Positions 1-6,414 of a stretch of 6,414 nucleotides of DNA are shown here, piece after piece. The stretch's first letter is position 1, and each line of letters starts with the position of its first letter. The translations under genes and the position numbers were made by a program. The notes beneath the pieces are model-generated. The model had not been told where the DNA came from, ran no database searches, and was given only the letters and a program-made list of their open reading frames with translations. Source of the DNA: Bacteroidota bacterium (GTDB lineage: Bacteria; Bacteroidota; Bacteroidia; B-17B0; B-17BO); assembly GCA_025356715.1 (NCBI GenBank), contig JANXRU010000161.1, positions 1 to 6,414 on the forward strand, read 5' to 3'.

Positions 1-532
1 CAGATGGTGTATTTGAGTTTGGATTACCAAAAAACAAAAGTATAGTTTGTTGATAAGGCGCAACTGTTATTGTTCCTGTAGTAACAATATAGTTGACACC
101 AGCTGTAGTGGTGGCTACTGTATTTAATGCTACAACATTTGTATTTGGTATTTTAGAAATTAAGGCATTTTTATATGTATCTCCGCCGCCTGCAAATTGA
201 ATGCTTTGCATTTTAGTAGTCCCGAAGCCAGCATGCTTAACAGTTACGTTATAAGATCCTGTGGTTAAATTATTAAAAGTATAAGCACCAGAAGCATCGG
301 TAACTGCAATTAAAGATGTTCCATCAATTATTAATGTATCACCCAATAATCCCGATAATATTTTTGCGCCATTTAAGTCATAATGACTTACAAAGCCTTT
401 TAAATTTCCTGATAATACTGGGCCTTGAATGCCTTGTGGTCCTTGAGCGCCATCTACTCCTGTTTGTTTTTTACAAGATGTAGCACCTAACACTAATACT
501 GATATTGCAATGATGATTTTTTTTGTTTTCAT
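1..532 (-). CDS. Partial lipoprotein with collagen-like linker and carboxypeptidase-regulatory-like domain (3' end outside window)
   Basis: The reading frame is open from an ATG at 532-530 to the window edge, giving 177 residues without a stop. Residues 1-19 form a lipoprotein leader (Lys at 2, 4 and 5, hydrophobic 6-17) that ends in Ala-Thr-Ser before Cys20, a usable if not ideal lipobox; Lys21-Lys22 follow. Residues 25-38 are a short Gly-X-Y run (GVD GAQ GPQ GIQ GP). Residues about 44-120 match a CarboxypepD_reg/Cna-B-like beta-sandwich, with the typical TDASGAYTF (78-86) and LTTGSYNVTV (89-98) strands and a following KHAGF. The rest is Thr/Asn/Val-rich and beta-prone. I infer a lipid-anchored envelope or surface protein of unknown binding role. 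The gene starts 77 bases after the pump's stop on the same strand, so read-through from the efflux operon is possible. There is no Shine-Dalgarno motif, only an A/T-rich stretch. The fold is fairly sure; the function is unknown. Confidence 0.85.
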   Translation of the reverse strand, partial: MKTKKIIIAISVLVLGATSCKKQTGVDGAQGPQGIQGPVLSGNLKGFVSHYDLNGAKILSGLLGDTLIIDGTSLIAVTDASGAYTFNNLTTGSYNVTVKHAGFGTTKMQSIQFAGGGDTYKNALISKIPNTNVVALNTVATTTAGVNYIVTTGTITVAPYQQTILLFFGNPNSNTPS

Positions 533-609
533 AAGGTTGTTTTTTAAGAATTATTTATTTTATTGTCATTGGACGATTAATTATGCCTAAAGTTTAACGA
601 AATTATTTA
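533..609 (-). other. 77-base gap between pump and lipoprotein genes
   Basis: This A/T-rich spacer separates the pump's stop codon from the lipoprotein's start. I looked for a GC-rich hairpin with a T-tract and for a Bacteroidota-type promoter (TTG near -33, TAnnTTTG near -7) and found neither. The 9-base direct repeat TAAATAATT occurs near both ends on the minus strand, which is unremarkable at this base composition. Whether the lipoprotein belongs to the efflux transcript cannot be decided from the sequence. Confidence 0.4.
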
Positions 610-3600
610 TTATATCTTCTTTCTATAAAAACCGTAAAATACAATTGGAAATACCAACAGAGTTAAAATGGTTGCCGTAATTAATCCCCCGATAATAACA
701 ATAGCTAATGGTTTACTGGTTTCGCTACCTATTCCAGTACTCAGTGCCGCAGGCATTAATCCAATTAGCGCCATTAGAGCAGTCATAACAACGGGACGTA
801 CGCGAGACAATACTCCGTCCATGATACTCTCTTTAATTGACATTTTATTTTTTAAATTTTGTTTAAATACGGAAATCAAGATTACACCATTTTGAATACA
901 GATACCAAATAATGCTATAAATCCTATTCCAGCCGAAATACTAAAATTGGTATGCGTAGCCATAAGTGCCCATATACCACCAATAATGGCAAATGGTACA
1001 TTTACCAATACAAGCAAAGCATCTTGGCTATTACCAAACAATACAAATAGTATTAAGAAGATTAAAACTAAACTAATTGGCACAACAATACTCAATCGCT
1101 TACTGGCGCGCTGTTGATTTTCGAAGTCGCCATTCCAACTCATATCACATCCTTTACGTAATTTGACTACCTGATTTACTTTAGCTTGTGCTTCTTTTAT
1201 TGTACTTCCCATATCTCGCCCACGAACAGAAAATTTAATAGCAATAAATCTACGGTTATCATCTCTAAATAATAACAAAGGACCTGTTACAGTATATATT
1301 TTAGCAATTTCTTTTAATGGGATTTTAGCACCACTCATACTTGGTACTCTAATATTCCCAATTTCTTGTTCACTCGCTCTGTATTTATTGTCAAAACGAA
1401 TTCGTACATCAAATTTACGATTACCTTCGTAAAACTGTGTGGCAGCTTTACCACCTATAGCCATCTCCACAACAGAGTTACAGTCGGCAGTATTAATACC
1501 AAAAGCAGCCATTCGTTTTCGATCCAATTCAATGCGTAATTCTGGTTGCCCTAAATTTTTAATAACACCTAAATCTTCTATCCCCTTTACGTTTTTTAAT
1601 ACGGTAAATACTTTATCAGCTTCTCCTTCGATGTAATCTAAATCATCTCCAAAAACTTTCACAGCAAGACTTCCCTTCACTCCACTAACAGCTTCTTCAA
1701 CATTATCCATAATAGGTTGAGAGAAATTAAAATTAATGCCAGGATATTTAAGTAAATCTTTCTGCATCGAAGAAATTAACTCTGCTTTTGTTCGTCCTGT
1801 TTTCCATTCTTCTTTTGGAAGTAAGTCTACAAAAAATTCAACATTATAAAATCCTGTTGGGTCAGTTCCATCATTTGGTCGCCCTGCCTGACTCATTACT
1901 TGCTTTACTTCTGGATATTTATCGAACACATGTCGCATATTCGTACTCAATTTTACAGATTCATTTAATGAAATACTTAAAGGTAAATTAGCACGAACAT
2001 AGATAGATCCTTCATTTAGCTGTGGTAAAAACTCAGTTCCTAAAAAATTAAATGAAGCAAAGCCAAGCACTACTATTATTCCGCTTATAATAAGTGTTTG
2101 TTTCCGAAATTTCATACAATAACTAAATAATTTCATTACTCCGTTTTGTAATCCTTCGACAAAAAAATTATGTTTTTCTTTAACATTTTTATTTAAGAGA
2201 TACGAAACTAAAACAGGAACTAGAGTTAATGTGTAAATTAGTGCACCAAGTAATGCGAAACCAAGAGTATAAGCCAAAGGAGAGAACATTTTACCTTCAA
2301 CTTTTTGGAAAGAAAAAATAGGAATTAAACAGGTAATAATAATAAGTTTAGAAAAGAAAATCGCTTTACCTAATTCTGCTCCTGTTTTTTTAATCATTCC
2401 TCTTTTACTTCTTTTATTGAATAATTCCATTCCAATTGCATGGGATTGTTTATCTAATAAAACAAATAAGCCTTCAACCATTACGACAGCACCATCTATA
2501 ATAATACCGAAATCAATAGAACCCATTGATAATAAATTTGCATTCATTCCTTTAAAACGTAAACACATAAAGGCAAATAATAATGCTAAGGGAATAATAA
2601 TAGATACGATAACAGTTGTTCTCCAATTTGCCATAAATATTAGTACAATAGTTGTTACTAATAAAATACCTTCCAATAAATTATGAGTTACTGTTTTAGT
2701 ACAAAAATTAATTAAATTTTGACGATTGTAAAAGGCAACTATTTTCACATCGTTTGGCAAAATTTTATCGTTAAGTTCTTCTACTTTAGCATTCACAGCT
2801 TCTATTACAGCTCCTGGGTTCTCTCCTTTTCTCATCACAATAATTCCTTCCACACAATTATCAATACTATCGCGACCTACCTGACCCATACGAGGAAGCG
2901 CACTTTCGTATACACTGGCAATATTTTTAACGTAAATTGGTAAGTTATTTCGATAATCAATTATAACATTTTCAATATCGCTCATTTTTGATAATACACC
3001 AAGACCACGGACAACATAGGCTTGATTATTTTTTTCGATTACATCACCACCTACATTTATATTACTTTTATGTAATGCTTCATAAACATCTAATGGGGTT
3101 AAATCATATTCATCTAATGCATTTTTATTTAAGCTTATTTCGTAAGATTTTATTTCCCCCCCAAAACTAACAACATCTGCCACACCTTGAACAGCCTTCA
3201 ATTTTCGTTCAATAATCCAATCTTGTATGGTTTTTAAATCACGAGGGGTTCGATTTTTGCTTTTTATAGTATAACGATAAATTTCTCCAGTTGGACCATA
3301 AGGGGGTTGAATTTCAGGGTCAACGCCGTCCGGCAAATCAGCACTACCAATAAGGTTATTGACTTGCTGACGGGCATAAGTGTCATCTACATCATCATCA
3401 AAAATAATTTTCACAACACTTAATCCAAATAAGGTTGTAGAACGTAAAGCAATTTTTTTTGCTACAGGGTTTAAAGCTATTTCTAATGGAATAGTGACAA
3501 ATTTCTCAATTTCTTCAGCACTTCTTCCACTCCATTGTGTTATAATTGTTATTTGAGTATTAGTAACATCTGGAAAAGCCTCTACTGGTGTATTTTGATA

Positions 3601-3699
3601 ACTTATAACTCCAATAATTACTAGTAGTAACGTTAAAAACAAAATTAATCCTCTGTTTTTTAAAGATACAGATATAACGAGTGAAATAATTTTATTCAT
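610..3699 (-). CDS. czcA: CzcA/CusA-family heavy-metal efflux RND transporter (inner-membrane proton antiporter)
   Basis: This is the inner-membrane pump of a tripartite efflux system, a proton-driven exporter expected to act as a trimer. At 1029 residues it is full length for the HME-RND class. Twelve membrane segments can be placed: one near 17-36, five between about 341 and 503, one near 535-553 and five between about 870 and 1024, around two large periplasmic loops. The class signature is at 396-409 (DFGIIIDGAVVMVE); Asp396, Asp402 and Glu409 keep the spacing of the CzcA proton-relay residues Asp402, Asp408 and Glu415. AFPDVTN at 41-47 is also typical. By hand alignment, the positions of E. 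coli CusA Met573, Met623 and Met672 hold Val568, Asn619 and Glu669, which argues against Cu(I)/Ag(I). The usual Asn after the relay Glu is Gly410. The gene starts 3 bases after the adaptor's stop, which suggests translational coupling. Family is certain; the metal is not, so the symbol is a family label. Confidence 0.95.
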   Translation of the reverse strand: MNKIISLVISVSLKNRGLILFLTLLLVIIGVISYQNTPVEAFPDVTNTQITIITQWSGRSAEEIEKFVTIPLEIALNPVAKKIALRSTTLFGLSVVKIIFDDDVDDTYARQQVNNLIGSADLPDGVDPEIQPPYGPTGEIYRYTIKSKNRTPRDLKTIQDWIIERKLKAVQGVADVVSFGGEIKSYEISLNKNALDEYDLTPLDVYEALHKSNINVGGDVIEKNNQAYVVRGLGVLSKMSDIENVIIDYRNNLPIYVKNIASVYESALPRMGQVGRDSIDNCVEGIIVMRKGENPGAVIEAVNAKVEELNDKILPNDVKIVAFYNRQNLINFCTKTVTHNLLEGILLVTTIVLIFMANWRTTVIVSIIIPLALLFAFMCLRFKGMNANLLSMGSIDFGIIIDGAVVMVEGLFVLLDKQSHAIGMELFNKRSKRGMIKKTGAELGKAIFFSKLIIITCLIPIFSFQKVEGKMFSPLAYTLGFALLGALIYTLTLVPVLVSYLLNKNVKEKHNFFVEGLQNGVMKLFSYCMKFRKQTLIISGIIVVLGFASFNFLGTEFLPQLNEGSIYVRANLPLSISLNESVKLSTNMRHVFDKYPEVKQVMSQAGRPNDGTDPTGFYNVEFFVDLLPKEEWKTGRTKAELISSMQKDLLKYPGINFNFSQPIMDNVEEAVSGVKGSLAVKVFGDDLDYIEGEADKVFTVLKNVKGIEDLGVIKNLGQPELRIELDRKRMAAFGINTADCNSVVEMAIGGKAATQFYEGNRKFDVRIRFDNKYRASEQEIGNIRVPSMSGAKIPLKEIAKIYTVTGPLLLFRDDNRRFIAIKFSVRGRDMGSTIKEAQAKVNQVVKLRKGCDMSWNGDFENQQRASKRLSIVVPISLVLIFLILFVLFGNSQDALLVLVNVPFAIIGGIWALMATHTNFSISAGIGFIALFGICIQNGVILISVFKQNLKNKMSIKESIMDGVLSRVRPVVMTALMALIGLMPAALSTGIGSETSKPLAIVIIGGLITATILTLLVFPIVFYGFYRKKI

Positions 3700-3702
3700 A
3701 GT

Positions 3703-4779
3703 TTAATTATTTATAGCGTTATAAATTAGTAAAGCATCTTTGGTACAAACTTTTTCATGTGGCTTAATATCACCATCAAAAAACGAATAAAGCGATCCTG
3801 TAGATTGTATCTGAATTTTTTTAGCTATCGCACTATCACCTTGTTGAATTACTATATAATTTAAAGAATTATCAAATACTACAGCGCTTTTAGGAACTGC
3901 TTTCATTATTAAACCTGATTTATAATTTATAGTAATTTGAGCATACATTTCAGGTTTTAAAAGTACATTATTCAATAATTTTGTTCGTACTCTCATCGTT
4001 TTAGTATTGGGATCTAATACATTTATTATTTTAGAAATAACGCCTCTAAACGTGATATCAGGATACGCAAGTGTTGAGATATAAACACTATCATTCAAAT
4101 TAATTTTATTAATATCAGATTCATAAACATTAGCATCTGCATAAATTTCATTTAAATCTGATACAGTAAATAATGCCTGAGACTGGCTGCTTTGGAACTG
4201 AGAATTAGGTGATATATTTTTTTCAATAATATAACCACTCACGGGAGCAAATATATTAAACTCGTCAGGATGGATGCCTTGATTATATACCATTAATAAC
4301 TCTTTACTTTTTTCTAAATTATTTTTAGAAATCTGTAATTGATTTTGAGTTATGATAAACTCTTTTTCACTCATTAATCCAGATTTTACTAATGATTTAG
4401 CAGCCTCAACGTTTTTTTCTTGATTTAATACTTCCGCTTCATCGTTTTTATAATCGCGTTGCGCGTTAATTAATTCTGGACTTTTAATTGTCGCTAATAA
4501 TTGGCCCTTTTTTACATAATCACCTAGTTCTACGGCTACATTTAAAACTACACCTCCCGCTAATGGAAAAATTCTAGCGCTTTTATTTTCATCCATGCTG
4601 ATTTTCCCAGAAAGTTCTAAGACATTCGTAACAGGCATTTCTTTTATTTCTACTAAATTCGATTGTTTGATTAAACTATCTAATATAGAACGATTGGTTA
4701 AAGAGTCTTCAGCAACGCTATGGGAGCAACGTAAAAATAGTATGATACTTATTGAAGATAATATTAAAGAGGTTTTCAT
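3703..4779 (-). CDS. Efflux RND periplasmic adaptor subunit (membrane fusion protein, CusB/HlyD type)
   Basis: This adaptor bridges the RND pump and the outer-membrane channel across the periplasm. I place the start at the ATG at 4779 (358 residues). A longer frame from 4818 adds 13 polar residues, overlaps the channel gene by 23 bases and would bury the signal sequence. From 4779, residues 4-16 are a hydrophobic leader before Cys18; Arg17 at -1 is unusual for a lipobox, so lipidation is uncertain. The first lipoyl half lies at about 75-103 (GDYVKKGQLLATIKSPEL), a coiled-coil hairpin at 104-168, the second lipoyl half at 174-209 (FAPVSGYI), a beta-barrel at 210-287 with the family motif LDPNTKTMRVR (255-265), and a membrane-proximal domain to the end (GDIKPHEKV at 336-344). 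There is no His-rich or Met-rich metal-binding extension. The gap after the channel gene is 16 bases and the pump follows after 3 bases, so co-expression is very likely. The family assignment is firm. Confidence 0.93.
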   Translation of the reverse strand: MKTSLILSSISIILFLRCSHSVAEDSLTNRSILDSLIKQSNLVEIKEMPVTNVLELSGKISMDENKSARIFPLAGGVVLNVAVELGDYVKKGQLLATIKSPELINAQRDYKNDEAEVLNQEKNVEAAKSLVKSGLMSEKEFIITQNQLQISKNNLEKSKELLMVYNQGIHPDEFNIFAPVSGYIIEKNISPNSQFQSSQSQALFTVSDLNEIYADANVYESDINKINLNDSVYISTLAYPDITFRGVISKIINVLDPNTKTMRVRTKLLNNVLLKPEMYAQITINYKSGLIMKAVPKSAVVFDNSLNYIVIQQGDSAIAKKIQIQSTGSLYSFFDGDIKPHEKVCTKDALLIYNAINN

Positions 4780-4795
4780 TTTTTTATAGATTAAT

Positions 4796-6064
4796 TTATT
4801 TGATAATTGGTTTTCCAATTAAAAAATTGATTTGTTCAATATTAGAATTTAATGTAGATTTAATTTGTAAAAGGCTTAAATAACCTTGTTTGTAGCTTTC
4901 ATAGTAATTTGTGAAATCTACTAATGTTATCAATCTTTTTTGATAATTTTCTAACACCTTATCCATCATCGTTAATAATTGATTTTCATAATTAACTGAA
5001 TAATTTTTCAATATTGTTTGGTTATTAATACTGCTTTGATAATTAGAAAATAAAATAGAAGCTACTGATAGTTGTTGGAGTTTTAAGTCATTTTCACCTT
5101 GATTTACATGAAATTTTGATGATTTAATATTACCTTGATTACGGTTAAAAGTTGGTAAACTTATGCCAACTCCCAATCCATAATAATTGCGAATGTAACT
5201 CCCGCTTTTATCATATACTAATTGAATATTTGCATCCGGGATAGCCAGTGCTTTATTTAATTCATATTGTGCTTTATAAGCATCAATAATGTAATTAGAT
5301 TTTTTTATATCTGGATTATATATTGTTGCACTATCTAAATATGAATTAAAAGATAAAAAACTAGTATTATAGATAGGCTCTGTAATTGCATATATATAAG
5401 TTTTTTCGGAAAAATTAAGTATCGTATTCACTTCTCCAATTAAATCATAGTTTGTATTAGTATATTCATTTATTTCTTTATCAATTTCTAATAATAAAGA
5501 TTTAATTCGAATACCTTCGCTAAGAGATATAAAACCTTTAATTACTTGTTCATCAATATTATCACTTAAAATATCTATACTCTTTTGTTCTTCATACAAT
5601 AATTTTAAAGCTTTTTGATTATAATACATTTGTGTTAAATCATTATGCAACTGAAATCTTAAAGTTCTAAGTAAATTTTCAAAATCAGCTTCTGATAACT
5701 TAATTCCAATATCAGCTAATTTAATTTGTTTATTTCGTTTACCTGCCAATAATATTAATTGATTAAGCTGTATAAGTGTTTCTGTATTACCTGTTCTTGT
5801 TGGATCGGTATCATAATTTGCACGAGTAATTTTATTTATTAAACTTTGTTCAACATAAATACTTGGATTAGGGTATACTTTAGCTTGAAGCTTTAATGCT
5901 TTAGCCGAACTTATATTATATTTGGCAGAAAGTAGGTGTAAATTTTTTGTTAAAAATATACTGTCTGCTGAAGCTATTGTTATTTTAAGCGTATCAGAAG
6001 ACTTTAAAATATAGCTACTTAATAATGTAAATTGCATTAAGTATAAAATTACTTTTATTTTCAT
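4796..6064 (-). CDS. TolC-family outer-membrane efflux channel (CusC/CzcC-like)
   Basis: This is the outer-membrane exit duct of the tripartite pump, expected to form a trimeric beta-barrel with a periplasmic alpha-helical tunnel. At 422 residues it fits the family. The N-terminus is a basic, hydrophobic leader (about 1-20). I see no cysteine in the protein, so unlike E. coli CusC it is not lipid-anchored at its N-terminus. Two OEP repeats can be read, about 25-215 and 240-420. The first has the conserved KVYPNPSI (62-69) and a strand ending LILLAGKR (103-110). The second has NPDI (250-253) and a glycine-rich strand turning into SLPTFNRNQGNI (302-313), a classic repeat boundary. Long helices rich in Asn, Gln, Lys and Leu fill the rest. 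It is the first gene of the operon and appears less GC-rich than the pump gene. The start is supported by the leader and by an AAGGA motif 9 bases upstream. The family is clear; substrate specificity is set by the pump. Confidence 0.93.
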   Translation of the reverse strand: MKIKVILYLMQFTLLSSYILKSSDTLKITIASADSIFLTKNLHLLSAKYNISSAKALKLQAKVYPNPSIYVEQSLINKITRANYDTDPTRTGNTETLIQLNQLILLAGKRNKQIKLADIGIKLSEADFENLLRTLRFQLHNDLTQMYYNQKALKLLYEEQKSIDILSDNIDEQVIKGFISLSEGIRIKSLLLEIDKEINEYTNTNYDLIGEVNTILNFSEKTYIYAITEPIYNTSFLSFNSYLDSATIYNPDIKKSNYIIDAYKAQYELNKALAIPDANIQLVYDKSGSYIRNYYGLGVGISLPTFNRNQGNIKSSKFHVNQGENDLKLQQLSVASILFSNYQSSINNQTILKNYSVNYENQLLTMMDKVLENYQKRLITLVDFTNYYESYKQGYLSLLQIKSTLNSNIEQINFLIGKPIIK

Positions 6065-6073
6065 TTTTTTGTT

Positions 6074-6078
6074 TCCTT
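6074..6078 (-). promoter_or_regulatory. Possible Shine-Dalgarno motif before the channel gene
   Basis: AAGGA lies 9 bases before the ATG at 6064 on the minus strand. The other three starts in the window have no such motif, and Bacteroidota usually initiate without one, so this may be chance or may mark the first gene of the operon as better translated. Confidence 0.35.
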
Positions 6079-6100
6079 GTTAATTATGTCAGTTCAATTT

Positions 6101-6129
6101 TTATTTAATTATTAAATTCTATTAAATAA
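6101..6129. repeat. 9-bp AT-only inverted repeat in the operon leader
   Basis: TTATTTAAT (6101-6109) and ATTAAATAA (6121-6129) are perfect inverted copies 11 bases apart, 37 to 65 bases upstream of the channel gene's start. This is a suitable place for an operator or a leader hairpin. It contains no G or C in either arm, and such repeats arise easily at this base composition, so a regulatory role is only a guess. Confidence 0.3.
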
Positions 6130-6263
6130 TTATATTAATTCGCTACTTAATTTAGTTTTATAATTTCTGCTTTTATATTACTGATATCAATAATGCCAGT
6201 ATTAAAAAACTGTTTAGCTTCAACTAAAATTATAAAAAATAATGAATTTACTTAAAGAATTGT

Positions 6264-6413
6264 TTAAATTCTAAAATTTCGAATAACAATAAATGTAGGA
6301 ATACCCATATATAAATGAGTAACCTCATTGTTAATTTTAAAGTGATTTAATTTAAACGTTGAATCTAACATATACGGAAGTGTATATGCATACGAAATAA
6401 TCTTGTTTATAGT
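6264..6413 (-). CDS. Possible C-terminal end of an unidentified upstream gene (5' part outside window)
   Basis: The frame is open for 49 codons from the window edge to a TAA at 6266-6264. The residues include KLNHFKINNEV and end in a hydrophobic stretch, GIPTFIVIRNFRI. I do not recognise a family. Support for coding: the other two minus frames stop sooner, no comparable plus-strand frame exists, and hand-counted G+C is 35 of 150 here against 34 of 199 just downstream, so composition changes at about the stop codon. Against it: 49 open codons can occur by chance in AT-rich DNA, though TAA is frequent there. If real, the gene is co-oriented with the efflux operon and ends 199 bases before it. 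Confidence 0.35.
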   Translation of the reverse strand, partial: TINKIISYAYTLPYMLDSTFKLNHFKINNEVTHLYMGIPTFIVIRNFRI

Positions 6414-6414
6414 A

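Larger units (their letters stand above)
6065..6263 (-). other. Very AT-rich leader upstream of the efflux operon
   Basis: This non-coding stretch lies between a possible upstream gene end and the channel gene. By hand count 34 of 199 bases are G or C. It should hold the operon promoter, since it directly precedes the first gene, but I find no TTTG-containing Bacteroidota -7 box on the minus strand and no well-spaced sigma-70-like pair. A 6-bp stem (AGAATT/AATTCT, 6256-6272) spans the upstream stop codon, but its T-tract lies too far away for a normal terminator. I see no RNA gene. Confidence 0.5.

Noticed and set aside
668..3170. Several plus-strand open frames of 60-89 codons opposite the pump gene
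   Set aside because: They lie wholly inside a full-length, well-conserved RND gene on the other strand, show no domain or signal features, and are explained as antisense shadows.
4595..4789. Plus-strand 64-codon frame opposite the start of the adaptor gene
   Set aside because: It overlaps the adaptor's signal and N-terminal region and has no recognisable features, so it is a shadow.
6065..6263. A promoter for the efflux operon
   Set aside because: A promoter is expected here, but no TTTG-containing -7 box or correctly spaced -35/-10 pair was found, so no position is claimed.
6256..6272. Hairpin AGAATT/AATTCT as terminator of the upstream gene
   Set aside because: The stem is A/T-rich with only one G-C pair, and the nearest T-run on the minus strand is too far downstream for an intrinsic terminator.
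6314..6329. Short hairpin AATGAG-TAAC-CTCATT
   Set aside because: It has a six-base stem, no T-tract follows on either strand, and it lies inside the possible coding tail, so chance is the simplest reading.
6369..6388. Inverted repeat CATATAC-6 nt-GTATATG
   Set aside because: It lies inside the possible upstream coding tail, is mostly A/T, and nothing nearby suggests a binding site or terminator.

Overview
The window looks like a piece of a Bacteroidota (Bacteroidetes) chromosome. It is strongly AT-rich, starts are mostly preceded by A/T-rich stretches without a Shine-Dalgarno motif, and one gene has the short lipoprotein leader ending in Ser-Cys-Lys-Lys that is common in that phylum. The genus cannot be read from the sequence. 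All supported genes lie on the minus strand, so transcription runs from high to low coordinates.

Layout in transcription order: positions 6264-6413 may hold the last 49 codons of an upstream gene that I cannot identify. Positions 6065-6263 are a very AT-rich leader (34 G/C in 199 bases by hand count) with no gene. Then come three tightly packed genes: an outer-membrane channel of the TolC family (4796-6064), a periplasmic adaptor of the HlyD/CusB type (best start 4779, ending at 3703) and an inner-membrane RND pump of the CzcA/CusA heavy-metal class (610-3699). After a 77-base gap comes the 5' part of a lipoprotein gene (1-532) that runs off the window.

The three middle genes make one complete tripartite efflux machine in the order channel-adaptor-pump. 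Gaps of 16 and 3 bases argue for one operon. The pump would use the proton gradient (Asp396, Asp402, Glu409) to drive substrate through the adaptor ring and the channel out of the cell. By hand alignment the pump lacks the three methionines that bind Cu(I)/Ag(I) in E. coli CusA, so a divalent-metal (CzcA/CnrA-like) or undefined substrate is more likely.

The downstream lipoprotein has a short collagen-like Gly-X-Y run directly after its lipidation site, followed by a carboxypeptidase-regulatory-like beta-sandwich. Its link to efflux is not shown. I see no tRNA, rRNA, CRISPR array, insertion sequence or clear terminator, and no system that looks wholly new. The points worth a second look are details of a recognisable efflux operon and its neighbours.
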